Positions 38,616 to 48,846 of a stretch of 64,000 nt of DNA are shown piece after piece. The stretch is from Punica granatum (taxonomy: Eukaryota; Streptophyta; Magnoliopsida; Myrtales; Lythraceae). The stretch lies in NCBI RefSeq assembly GCF_007655135.1, contig NC_045133.1, positions 16,775,845-16,839,844 on the forward strand. Direction: 5' to 3'. The notes under the pieces are model-generated. The model saw only the letters and a program-made list of their open reading frames with translations. It was not told where the DNA came from and did not search any database. Every line of letters starts with the position of its first letter. Within the stretch, counting starts at the first letter, position 1. Both the position numbers and the translations under genes were made by a program.

Positions 38616-41600
38616 TCACAAGCCTGAGTCTCTTCCAATGAGTTTTTCTCCAAATAACGTGACTTTCCAGCAATCAGCTTGGAATATGAAGACGGAATCC
38701 CTCTTTGGCACCACTGGGTTCATAGAAAATGAGCAATTAGCAAACCCAGCAACAACTATGAGCTGCCAAAGCATAAAAAATTCAAAGAAAATACACAAAC
38801 TTAAATAAAGATTAGAATGCTACGAAGAACATGGTGCGATTGGAATCTTTAGTTTAATAGCATGGAATCTCAATATTTTGGTTCCAACCATGAGATCTCC
38901 AATACTTCTGCACAAGATTCAACTCTCTATCTTCATCTATCACTTTCTATGTTATAAATCTATAGCGAAAACAGCAAGAGTTCAGAAATTCAAGTTGTAA
39001 TGTCTTCTTGCGCGATAGTCAATGAATGCAATATATAGTACATCTAGGAAGGTTGAACTTACCCCGAAATTTATTGTCTCGGGTAATTAATCCAAATGTT
39101 GCAGCAGTTTCACGGATCATAATACCATTTGCACCAATAAAAGAAGTTACCTTACAATCAGCAACTGCAAAGAGACAAAAAAAAAAAAAGGTGAGAGAGA
39201 CAACTCTAATAAGGAAACAAAAATTAAAAGACAATGTAAGAGACCTCAAAGATACAATGCTCCAAGCCAATTTTTCAATTAAAAGACAAATGTATCGAGT
39301 TAATCTAATGATATATTCCATTTGCCCACATCAGTCTTTTATGGTTATATGATGTTCTCTTTTTGATTACTACCAAATACTCGAGTACTGGACAAATGTC
39401 ATATGTTTCTCAACCAGAAAAAGGGATTAATCCACTGCCTTTTATATGTGCATTGCAAAGCAAGTTCTTTATCTTGTTTACATATTAGTCCTTTTACTAC
39501 ATTTAGACAGTGCTGTACGTTGGAACATATGTGTCACCAAAACTTATATGTTGAGCAGCAAGGGAAACATTAAGGATGTAAAGAATCAGGATACTATCTA
39601 ATAGAAGCAACATAATGGCACAACAAAAATATATTTTTAAGATTTGTGAAATAAACAAGAAAATCAATGCAAATGCAAATAGTACCGTGTATGATAGCTC
39701 CATGTAAATCTGCAGTGAGAAGAGACTTGTCTAATGGATCACCCTTCCTGCAGACCATGACCAACAAACACAAATATGGAAGGTTAAGATGGTTATCATT
39801 ATCATTATACGGAAAAACAGAAACAGACTATAATATGAAGAAAAACTATCTCACCTGCTTTTGAAGAGTTCTATCATGTAACTTTTCCACATTTCATGCA
39901 TAGGCACAAAATGGTGAAACCTGTAACCAGATACAAACATCAGTTCAGTATAAACAAAAGAAAAGGTTATAATATAAAAGATGGAGAGGAAAAATAAATT
40001 GCCAAACTAAATTTTGTGCAAAGAGATGGAAATTCAGATATTACTAAGTATTGTAATTCCTTTCAACATGGTTAAAACCGCACTAAGTTCTTTTCGCTTC
40101 AAACCAATGATGTTACTAAGCATCGTTTCTATCAAATATAGACGATATATATAATGCAACTAATACAATAGATCACAAAACCAATTTATTTCTCTGGAAG
40201 ATGATATGCTAGTGGCAGGACATGGTGCTTTACACTAGAAATAGTAAAAGGCAGAGAAACAGATAGAACAGGGGTGTCAAATGGCAAAGAATCTCAAGAT
40301 CTCACATCAGTTACTTCTGAATATGCAAAATTATCAGGGTACCCTCTCATGGATAAAATCAGCTAATGCTACGATTACTCAATTTGAATTCAGATGGTCA
40401 GGGATATTAAACTTACTGGCAGAGATCTTGAGATAAGTCAAAGGTTCCACATTTTTTGTGTTCCTTCATGGACATGTGTACTTTAGACCGCTTCGAGTGG
40501 GTCTGCAAAGCCCTCAAGCGAGAACCAACAAACCCACTGCGTCTTTTTACATAATTATCCAGGAGAATCACGTCATTAAATTTCTTGCTTCTAAAGCTCT
40601 GCATGTACTTTTTAGCCGAATCACCCTTCTGGAGAAGTTCGTGCATAAACCTGTCAACTCTAGTTCCCTTCTCTTTGGAAACCTGAACAAACAACGGAAG
40701 ACACACAGAAAGTGAAGATAAGTATTCAAAGCTTAAACTTTGCCACCAATGAACAAGAAATCAAAAGTTATAAATTAACCGCCACCTGCAAAAAGGAAAA
40801 GGTCAACAAAATTAAGGAAAGAACCATGACAATTCACGAGCTCTTCTCCATACAAGAATTACCTCTGTGGGTGCTTCCAACAGATTCTTATGTACAGGAT
40901 GAGAGAGCATCACGTAAGCTAGGTCATCCGCTTGTGCATCTGCACAAAAAGGTTTAGTTAACTTTTCCCATTTTCTCAATCCACAAAGTAAGCTCATGTA
41001 TACCAGCTAGAAAAGCTCAAAAGTAAAACTGAAAGAGAAAACAACAACCAGCCAGAGAAAGAAAACAGAAATTGCAAACAAGATCATTAAGCATTAAGAT
41101 TATGATTATTATCTCAGAAACTTAACAGAGCGGAGACTGAATAATGCCAGTACATGTGTTGGATACAATAAACTAAAACACTTGGGAGGAAAAACAAATG
41201 GTTCACTCTTCTAACAAGGGCACTGCAATATTAACAATATGATCTCTGACATCAGCACTAGACTGGACATTGTGTTGTCGACAGTACTAAAATTTCAACT
41301 TATTCAAAAAACTAATTGGAAAATATTTGTTCCAAAACAGATGAGAACTTATCAATTATAGGATTTGATCCAATTAACTATCGGCATTTCAAGGGACTGA
41401 ATATTGCAAGTGGGAAGAGTACACCAAAGTTAGATTGCTTCGGAATATAGGTGTTCTACTGAAGGCATGGAGGTGTTACATCATATAGAATATGCCATCA
41501 CTGATTGTCTACAATTAGACACTTGCCATTATAGACCATCAGAAAGAATCTATCTATCGACACCAACTATAACCCCGAAACCTTAATCCAAAACAGAGAA

Positions 41601-41914
41601 TTCAAGCATCTCCCGGGCTTCTAAACAAAGCTTCAGAAAAATCATACGAAAGCAAATACATGGTTAATATCAGAATCTACGAGAGGATGGGAAAACGAGA
41701 AAACTACACCTTTGCTTGCTGAAACGAGGGAGGACTTGGTCCCTCGAGCAACGGTAAGATGTTCGGAAGGCTTACTGACTTCTCTCCCACTTTCCCTCTT
41801 AGGTCCAACTTCTTTCTTCCTCTGTTGCTTGAGCTGTTCAGCTTTCTCCAGCGCACATCGCCTGTCAATTGCATCCATTGCACGTTTCCTATTGTCTTGA
41901 GTGGTCGTCTCCAT
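38616..41914 (-). CDS. POP4: POP4/RPP29, RNase P and RNase MRP protein subunit, 7 exons
   Basis: Exons 41914-41710, 40939-40863, 40682-40417, 39920-39855, 39747-39686, 39164-39063 and 38713-38616 join in frame through GT-AG introns to 291 codons plus TGA, close to the Arabidopsis protein. The start METTTQDNRKRAMDAIDRRC opens a charged N-terminal region. The middle has FMHELLQKGDSAKKYMQSF and CGTFDLSQ. The C-terminal Rpp29/UPF0086 domain has LLTADLHGAI, CKVTSFIGANGIMIRETAAT, FGLITRDNKFRVVPKRDSVF and CWKVTLFGEKL, the conserved Sm-like barrel that contacts the RNA. The protein acts in the nucleus and nucleolus in tRNA 5' maturation and rRNA processing. The gene looks intact. Its 5' region (42075-42349) exists in a second copy 2.3 kb upstream. 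Confidence 0.95.
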
Positions 41915-42074
41915 AATGACACAAGCGAGTACAGGCCAACAACTTCACCTAACGAATATGAAGATTGAACTAAGCTAAATTTCGTTGCCCAAAAAAAGAA
42001 AAGTAAAAAGAAGAAGCTAAATTCATAGAGAGGGGAGGAGCCAGGGGCGAGCAGCAGGCTCAGAGCAAGCTGGG

Positions 42075-42349
42075 GAAGAAGCCTCACCGCGAGTCCTGGC
42101 TACTGGGAAAGGGAGAAGAAGAAGCGGAATCCTCACACGACACAGGAGCAGCCGCGGCGCAACTAAGAGCAGCAAGCCTCACGGAAACTGCCGGGCTTGG
42201 AGAGGCCGAGAGGGAGGCCAAAACTTGGCCTTGGGGCCTCTGCCTCTGGTGGCGGTGGCGCTGCTGTTCAGGGAGACGACGGAGAGGGAGGCAGGGAGCG
42301 GCTCTTTCGTCTGGTGAGTAGTGCCCCGGACCTATAAAAATGATCAAAT
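42075..42349 (-). repeat. POP4 5' region, copy 1 of a direct repeat
   Basis: About 275 bp upstream of the POP4 start codon matches 44344-44617 in the same orientation at roughly 90% by eye. Read on -, it is CT-rich and ends in CGCGGTGAGGCTTC, a plausible 5'-UTR splice donor, so it likely holds the transcription start and a leader exon of POP4. GC content is much higher than its surroundings. Confidence 0.75.
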
Positions 42350-42639
42350 TGATAATTTGGTCCCTGAAATATACACCTCACGGCAACTTCATCCCGGAAA
42401 TAAATTATGTGTACAATTTGGTCCGGACGTTGCAAACGTTAGGACGAATTGGTCCTTCCGTTTGAAAACATGAGAGATCCATGACGGAACCTCCGTAAAC
42501 GGCGTTATTTCTCACTGTTCTTCGTCCCTGAAGTTGGAAAACATTCCTCCCGCCCGAATTGCCCCCAATTCCTTCTTCTCCCAAAATTCGATCAAACCCT
42601 AAAATTCGATCAAGCTTCAAATTCTGGACAACGCTCAAA

Positions 42640-43520
42640 TTCGATCGAGCTTCATTCTGCAATTGAGAGTGTCGCTCGTGAGGATCCGAGCGAGAACCCA
42701 TACGCTTCGCTAGCATCGAGATCGTTGACGAGATCATCGCCCTCGAAAAGGAGTGGCGCCATTTCGATTCGAGACGATCAGTTCTGATTTCGTTCGAGAG
42801 TAATTGCGCATCGTTGATCCGTGCGAAATTCGAGGTGCGATAGTTTGGCCATCCATATACGGCATTAGGTCAGTTCGAAAGATTTCGCTGTATTGCGTCA
42901 AAAGAGAGTGAGCAATCTATCCATCGTGCTTTGGATCATTAAGTGACGGTCAGGTCAGATTGAGCTTGAAAACCTGCGCAAGGAGTTCAACAACATCAAC
43001 AAGCAAGTGAGTCAGCTCAGAATCGTGAGCTGTTGGACGCAATTGAAATAATGCGTTGCATAACTCATTTATGGGTAATGAAATAATGTGTTGCATAGCT
43101 CAGAATCGTGAGTTCTTTCATTGGTATATCACTCGTTACTCGCCCGCTGCATAACTCATTCATGGTTAATGAGTTTGCTTCGTAATTTTAGGCAAATAAT
43201 GTGGTTATCAAGACATGGGGTGAGAAGAGAGTGGAGGCTAAATTGAAGAACCATGTTGAGCTTGTTGACATTGCAGACATGAAAAAAGGTATTGGAATTA
43301 GATCTGTTGTCCATAAAGTTTCCTTCCAGACATGACTATTATATTTTTTTCTCTCTGAATTTTATCTGGAAATGCCTCGAAAGTTATTGATGTATGAATA
43401 GGATTTGATGTGGCCGGAGGTAGAGGATTTGATTAACTTTGGCCTTGATTTCTTGGAAAAAAGAGGCTACACAGCATTGCAAACTCCTTTCTTCATGAGA
43501 AAAGAGATCGTTGTCGGTTT
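42640..43520 (+). pseudogene. cytosolic seryl-tRNA synthetase fragment with introns, pseudogene
   Basis: Pieces in order on +: IEIVDEIIALEKEW (about 42715), LENLRKEFNNINKQVSQL (about 42965-43020), NNVVIKTWGEKRVEAKLKNH (about 43195), VELVDIADMKKG (to 43289), DVAGGRGF (about 43409) and INFGLDFLEKRGYTALQTPF (43431 on) to MRKE near 43512. These match the N-terminal tRNA-binding coiled coil and the start of the catalytic domain of plant SerRS. The order is genomic and intron-like DNA lies between blocks, so it is not a processed copy. A block of about a dozen residues is missing after DVAGGRGF, motifs 2 and 3 are absent, and frames change. It lies between two copies of the POP4 5' region. Confidence 0.75.
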
Positions 43521-43859
43521 GTTTATCGATCTTCATTGAAAATGAAGAGAAAATAAAAAGATTTTTACCGTTTTGTGCTTATTGTTATTTAGCTCATTTA
43601 CGAGGATTTTTATTGTTTTGTGCTTTTGTTCAATATTTGGTTACTGGTTTGTTATTGATGTATGGAGTTTGATTATTTGTTGAACTGAGATTTGTTGATT
43701 ACTCTTGTTTGAACTGAAATTTGTTGATATACTTCTATATTTGGTTACTGGTTTGTATTGGAGCACGACAATGGTTATGACTTTGATTTAAGATCATCTC
43801 TAAATGACACTCTCTGAATTGGTCGATACATGTTCTTTTGCAACTTCAACCATCTGCAG

Positions 43860-44340
43860 CGAGAACAAATAGACAAACACATCCAAAAGCTTCAACTAAG
43901 CACAACAAATATGGGAGGTGTAGGAAGTCAATGGAGTGGGACAAAGCAATATGTCCAAAAGTCCACAGCTTCTTCATGAGTTGAGGAATCAATCAATCTC
44001 TATGGGTGTGGAAGGAAGCTCATGTTGCAAACATCTACGAGGAAATAAAGTTATGGTAGGCGTTTCCTTGGTTGTCCTTTATGGAAGAGAAGTGATCTTA
44101 CATGTGTATACATTGAATGAGTTGATAATGACGAACAGCTTGAAGTGCAACAAACTGCGAGACTCCGGATTGGAGCTTCTTTTACATCCCCCGAGAAACA
44201 AGGTTTACATGAAGAAGGTAACAAGCTCATGAAAAAGATGAAGAAGAAAATTCAAATGTATGAATAGGAGAACAAAATGCTGAAGATTGCATGTTGTATA
44301 TTGATTTTCGTCCTTGTTTTAGTCTTAGTTTGTGTTTGTC
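43860..44340 (+). pseudogene. remnant frame with coiled coil and membrane tail
   Basis: Near 44200-44340 one frame reads as a charged helix (NKLMKKMKKKIQMYE), a stop, then ENKMLKIA and a hydrophobic LIFVLVLVLVCVCL stretch. This resembles the coiled-coil plus membrane tail of plant GRF zinc-finger proteins, but no GRF finger is seen upstream, so this is only a suggestion. A 98-codon frame at 43936-44232 overlaps and is not recognisable. Confidence 0.3.
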
Positions 44341-44343
44341 TTA

Positions 44344-44617
44344 GGAAGGAGCCTCATCGCGAGTCCCGGTGACTAGGATAGGGAGAAGAAGAAGCGGAAC
44401 CCTCACACGACAGAGGAGTGGCCGCGGCACAACTAAGAGCAGGAAGCCTCACGAAAACTGTCGGGCTGGGAGAGGTCGAGAAGGAAGTCGAAACTTGGCC
44501 TTGAGGCCTCTGCCTCTGGTGGCGGTGGCACTGCTGTTCAGGGAGACGAGGGAGAGGGAGGCAGGGAGCAGCTCTGGCGTCTGGTGAGTAGTGCCCGGAC
44601 CTATAAAAATTTTATAC
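44344..44617 (-). repeat. POP4 5' region, copy 2 of a direct repeat
   Basis: Matches 42075-42349 from the AGCCTCA word to CCTATAAAAAT, with scattered substitutions and a few indels. It may retain promoter activity, but no exon of POP4 follows it directly. Confidence 0.75.
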
Positions 44618-44758
44618 TTTACCATCTGACCTAAAATTTAAAAAGAAAAAAAAAGGTCACTTTTTCGACAGCTTTTTTCGGCCAAATATTAACTTAATAA
44701 TTTCATATTTCAGGAAAAAAAACCTCCAAAACTAAAAAAGGAAGTATCAAAATTAAAA

Positions 44759-46689
44759 TGGTTTTGGCCTAAAAAATCACGTACTTTACAAAAATTTCAT
44801 AATCTAGCACAAATTTTTAAAATTTTCTGTAAATGCAGGAGGTTTCAAAATTGTCTCACATTTAACATGACGTTACCTTTCGTCCATGGATTGCTGTGAA
44901 ATGCTTACGTGATCATTAACAGCCGTCCAATTGGCCGTTATCTGCTACGTGTGTTCACCCCATTGCCCGACCTATTTTTCTTTTCCCTATTGTATCTCTT
45001 CTTCTTCTTTTTTTTCTTCCCTTGTTCTTGTTCTTCGCTACCACTACTAACACCACCGTCACCACCACTCCCTCACCCCTCGGGACGTAAAAAAAACAAC
45101 CCCATTCTGCTTCCCCTTCTTCGAGACGCCACCTCTTGCAATGGAGCAGCAACTCAAGGAAGGAGGACACCAGCAGCGACCTAGCAACTCGAGAAGCTCG
45201 TGGGGAGAGTGAGACAACAACATCAACAGCTCAGCGAGCTAGACAATAGTGGACGAGAGGAGGCAGCAGTTGCAACAAATGATAGTGTGAAGAGGAAAAG
45301 AGGAAAGGAAGGGCTAGTCTGTGCGTGGGTGAAGTCCAGGGGAGAGGGAGGGAGAGAGACAAAGAAGAGGGGGATGAAGCTGATGATGGTGATGGGATGA
45401 AGATTTACCTAAGCCAAAACGAATGATAAAGCAATGCCTCTACTTGGAGCATTTTCACTAATTTAATTGCTCATTTCTTTGTATCAGGTTCTGCACTATG
45501 AACTTGAGGAAAGATATACAAAAGTACCTCAAGAACTTGTAGTCAACAAGTGTAATGTAGTTGAAGAACTCAAGGGCAATGTAGGAAATTATCCGATGGC
45601 CAACTGTGATCTTACTTGTTCTTCTAGTTCCTGCAATTATGCTACTTTCTTTTCAATGTTGTTTCCGTATGCCATACCATTCTTCTTATGTTCTTCTCAT
45701 CATATTGTTGCTAGGTGAGAACAATACGGTAAAACATTTGAGTAAGCTTCTTAATTTTACATTAGAGATGTACTCGTTTCCCTTGACATTTCATGAGCAT
45801 TCTTAAATCGAACCTAATCGGGGGCTGTGAAGCTATTACAAGAATCAACAAACTTCGCAATATGCTCATCAGCAACCTGACAAGTATCTTTCGTGATCAG
45901 ATTCAAGCCTATCATCTTCACCATTCTCTTCATCCCTTCCTCAACTTCATCTTCTCCTTTTCCACTGTTGCTGCCTCTCTCTCTCGGCCCCACACACAAA
46001 GACAAACACAGAGCTCCCCTTTAGGCTCCATGGTGTCACCCCCTCTTTCTTTTCCTTGACTCCGCCATCACCACCATCCCCATCTCCTTCATCATTTTCA
46101 ACACCAACACAGCCCCTCCACCTTCTCCCCCCGAAGGTCATCAACATCACCATCTATGTGTTGCTACTATTCCCGACACTACACGCCCCTCCTCTACTCG
46201 TTTCTATTGTTGCTGCTACTGGTGCTCTAGGCCTCTTTGCCGAGCTATTGTTGGGTCGTTGTCTAGCTGCTTTCAAGCCTCCGTTGAGCTATTGCAGCTA
46301 CTGCTCGAAACTCCTCCACGATCTTGAGTTCGTTGAAGTTGCTCTCCCGAAGTTGTTCGAGCTTACGGTGGCCACAATTCAGCGGCGGAGGGTGGGGGAG
46401 GGCAGCGGTAGTGGTGTTTTCGGTGCAGTGGAGGATGAGGAAGAGTGACGGAAAGGGGAGAGTTGGAAGGGGAAAAAAAGCCTTGCAAATGGGATGGTTA
46501 CACGTGGCAATTGACGGCCAATTAAGCAAATTTAACGGCCATGTCAGCTTTAATGGAGGTGGCTGGATGGAAGCTAACGACATGCTAGATGTGGAACAAT
46601 TTGAAAATTCGTGCATTTACAGAAAATTTTAAAATTTATGCTAGATGAGGGAATTTTTGTGTGTGTGTGCTTTTTTAAGCCAAAAACTC
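44759..46689. mobile_element. MULE-like element, ~190-bp inverted ends, 9-bp target duplication
   Basis: The left end (44759 to about 44945) and the reverse complement of the right end (about 46500-46689) align over about 190 bp, sharing AAAATTTTCTGTAAATGCA and AATTGGCCGT. AAATTAAAA flanks both sides (44750-44758 and 46690-46698). Long inverted ends and a 9-bp duplication are the mark of Mutator-like elements; the duplication is AT-rich, so chance cannot be excluded. No transposase is present. The interior has repetitive Pro/Ser/Arg-type frames and, at about 45488-45590, an exon-like stretch (LHYELEERYTKVPQELVVNK) after a TTTGTATCAG acceptor, possibly a captured gene piece of unknown origin. 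Confidence 0.7.
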
Positions 46690-47299
46690 AAATTAAAAGA
46701 GAACACCAAACCAACGTTAAACAACACACTATACACTTTTAATTAATCAAGCCAACAAATGGCATATTTAAGAATCTTGACAGGAAATAGAGCATCCTTT
46801 AAGCAGGAACAGAATCCCATAATCAACAATTTAAGAAAAGGAATAAGAAACAATCTTAAGGTTATCGATTTTTTTACGACCACCACACCAAATTCATCAG
46901 AGATAAGCACCTCGAGGTGGGGAGAATGGGAGCTCTGAGGGGAGTTGAATTAAATCCTTGCAACAAAGCCATGGGAATGAAATTGGAAAGGGGGAAACCT
47001 CGCAGTTCTTGCAGACAAAATATGGTTTCAAAGTGTTAACCTGTACTCAGCAAATTGTAGATAGAGAAGAGAGAGAAATGTCCAATTCGATTTTTGTAGT
47101 TTTTGAAATTATTTTCTGAAATATGATATTAATAAATTAATATTTGACCGAAAAAGTCATCGGTGGTGCACTTGCTTCTTTTGTTTAGTTGGTGAGGTGA
47201 TATGGTACAACATTTTAAAGTTTATGGGATACTTTACAACTAAACAAAAAGATCGGAGGGCAAAGCGCATTTTACTCATATTAAAATATTAAAAATATA

Positions 47300-47648
47300 A
47301 GGGATAATTGCGCCATATAGCCTAATGTTTGCATAAATTCTTAATTCTAACTCAAACTTGATTTTTTACCTGAGATATCCCAACATTGACGTATTAGTTT
47401 CACATCTATCCCGACGATAATTTTCCGTTCAAAATTGATGGAATTGCACACGTGGCAAGTCAATTTTGTATCAAGCGTCGAGATATATGTGAAATTAACG
47501 TGCCACGCATGCAATTCCTTCAATTTTAGACCGAAAATTAGCGTCGGGATAGATGTGAAACCAACACGTCAACGTTGAGATATCTTAGGTAAAAAATTAA
47601 GTTTGGGTTAGAACAAAGAATTCTTTCAAACGTTAAGCTATTAATCCC
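47300..47648. mobile_element. fold-back MITE, ~350 bp, copy 1
   Basis: Starts AGGGATAATTGCGCCATATA and ends AAGCTATTAATCCC. Almost the entire sequence is an imperfect palindrome with arms of about 160 bp: AAACTTGATTTTTTACCTGA on the left is mirrored on the right. It codes for nothing. Such elements can give hairpin small RNAs. A relative is at 63051-63410. Confidence 0.8.
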
Positions 47649-47846
47649 ACATAGAAAATATGTATCAAAATCCATTGGTTTATCAGCTTGAGGTTTTAAA
47701 TGGATATGAGCCAAGTCCGTATAAGCTTAATGGAAATTTAATACCACCCTTCTAAATTCACCTTAATCCCTCCTCTCTCTCCCCCCCCCAACCAAAAAAA
47801 AGAAGAAGATCCCAATCAATTCAATCTCAATGCTTTTTGCCATTAC

Positions 47847-48846
47847 ATGCATAATTCCGATGTCCCACAAGATCCAAATTACAAAAATTCACAATCTTCA
47901 AACTTCCCCAATCCAGACTTCCCAATCCAAATTATCAATTCCTAAATTATCAATTCCTTTATTTTCCATCTAATTCTCCACCAATCCAAACATACCCAAT
48001 CAATATTTCCAATTGATGGGGATCGGCTTCCGGATCGTCAGGTGCTGGGGGGTCATCTGATCAATCTCCTCATTTGACCCTAACTTCACCATTTACTTAA
48101 TCTGCCAGCCAGGACGATGCCAGCCAGGACGATCTAGATGCTATCAACCTCATAGCGTGCCTGAAGTTGAAGGAGGCGGCCGCTCCAATCGACATTGAAT
48201 CTGGGAAGAGGATGACACAATGATTAACCCATGGTTGAATACGTCGCAAGATTCTGTTACAGGCGCCAACCCAACGAACAGTGCATTCTGGGTTTGGATC
48301 TTCAACTATTGCAAGAAAAATAGGCCAGGTCCTGGACCAGACAAGTAAATGCGGTGAAGACACGGTGGGGAAGATCAACATGGCCATTCAAAGTTTCATG
48401 GGATTCAACCGACAAGCAGATAGTCATCATCACAGGGGGTGGAATGACGACAATGTAATCAATATGACTCGTGCGCTCTATAAGAAAAATCATACGACCA
48501 TTTTCGCTTTTGAGAGACAATGAATTATCCTCAAAATCCATATAAATGGAGAGATCCTGGCATTTGTAGCACAAGTTCAAAGCTAGTCAAGACAAGTGCT
48601 TCCGGGGTGTACTCAACTTCGTCAAACCTCGAAATACCAATGGCCGAGGAAGTTGCTGTGAAATCTCCTGTGCGTCCTAAAGGCATCAAAGCAGCGAAAA
48701 GAAAAAATAAGGTAAAATCAAAGGCGCCCATTGGAATTACAATCAAGGATGGGGTGGAAGCACTAAAGTCGGAACAGCAACTAGAAAATCTCTCTTTCCT
48801 GAATTCAAGGACCTCAAGCAACAGGAGTTAGAGTTGCAAACTCGAC
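47847..48846 (+). pseudogene. PIF/Harbinger ORF1 relic (Myb/SANT and NAM-associated), truncated
   Basis: Starts near ATG 47847 with MHNSDVPQDPNYKNSQSSNF, typical of this family. A Myb/SANT-like region has PWLNTSQDSVTGANPTN and a later FMGFNRQADSHHHRGWNDDN, then LYKKNHTTIFAFE. The C-terminal region has PVRPKGIKAAKRKNKVKSKA (about 48670-48720). In-frame stops and shifts are present. The 3' end is cut by the tandem-duplication junction. ORF1 proteins help PIF/Harbinger transposases bind the element ends; no transposase ORF is seen here. Confidence 0.7.

Larger units (their letters stand above)
46210..48846 (+). repeat. unit 1 of a 2.63-kb tandem duplication
   Basis: Matches 48847-51478 end to end at roughly 99% by eye. 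Unit 1 begins inside the MULE-like element and contains its right end, an AT-rich spacer, one fold-back MITE and most of a PIF/Harbinger ORF1 relic, which the junction at 48846/48847 truncates. Confidence 0.93.

Noticed and set aside
46056..46632. Proline/serine-rich frames on both strands, up to 130 codons
   Set aside because: They lie inside the MULE-like element, are low in complexity, and the tandem copy at 48834-49145 shows frame-changing indels.
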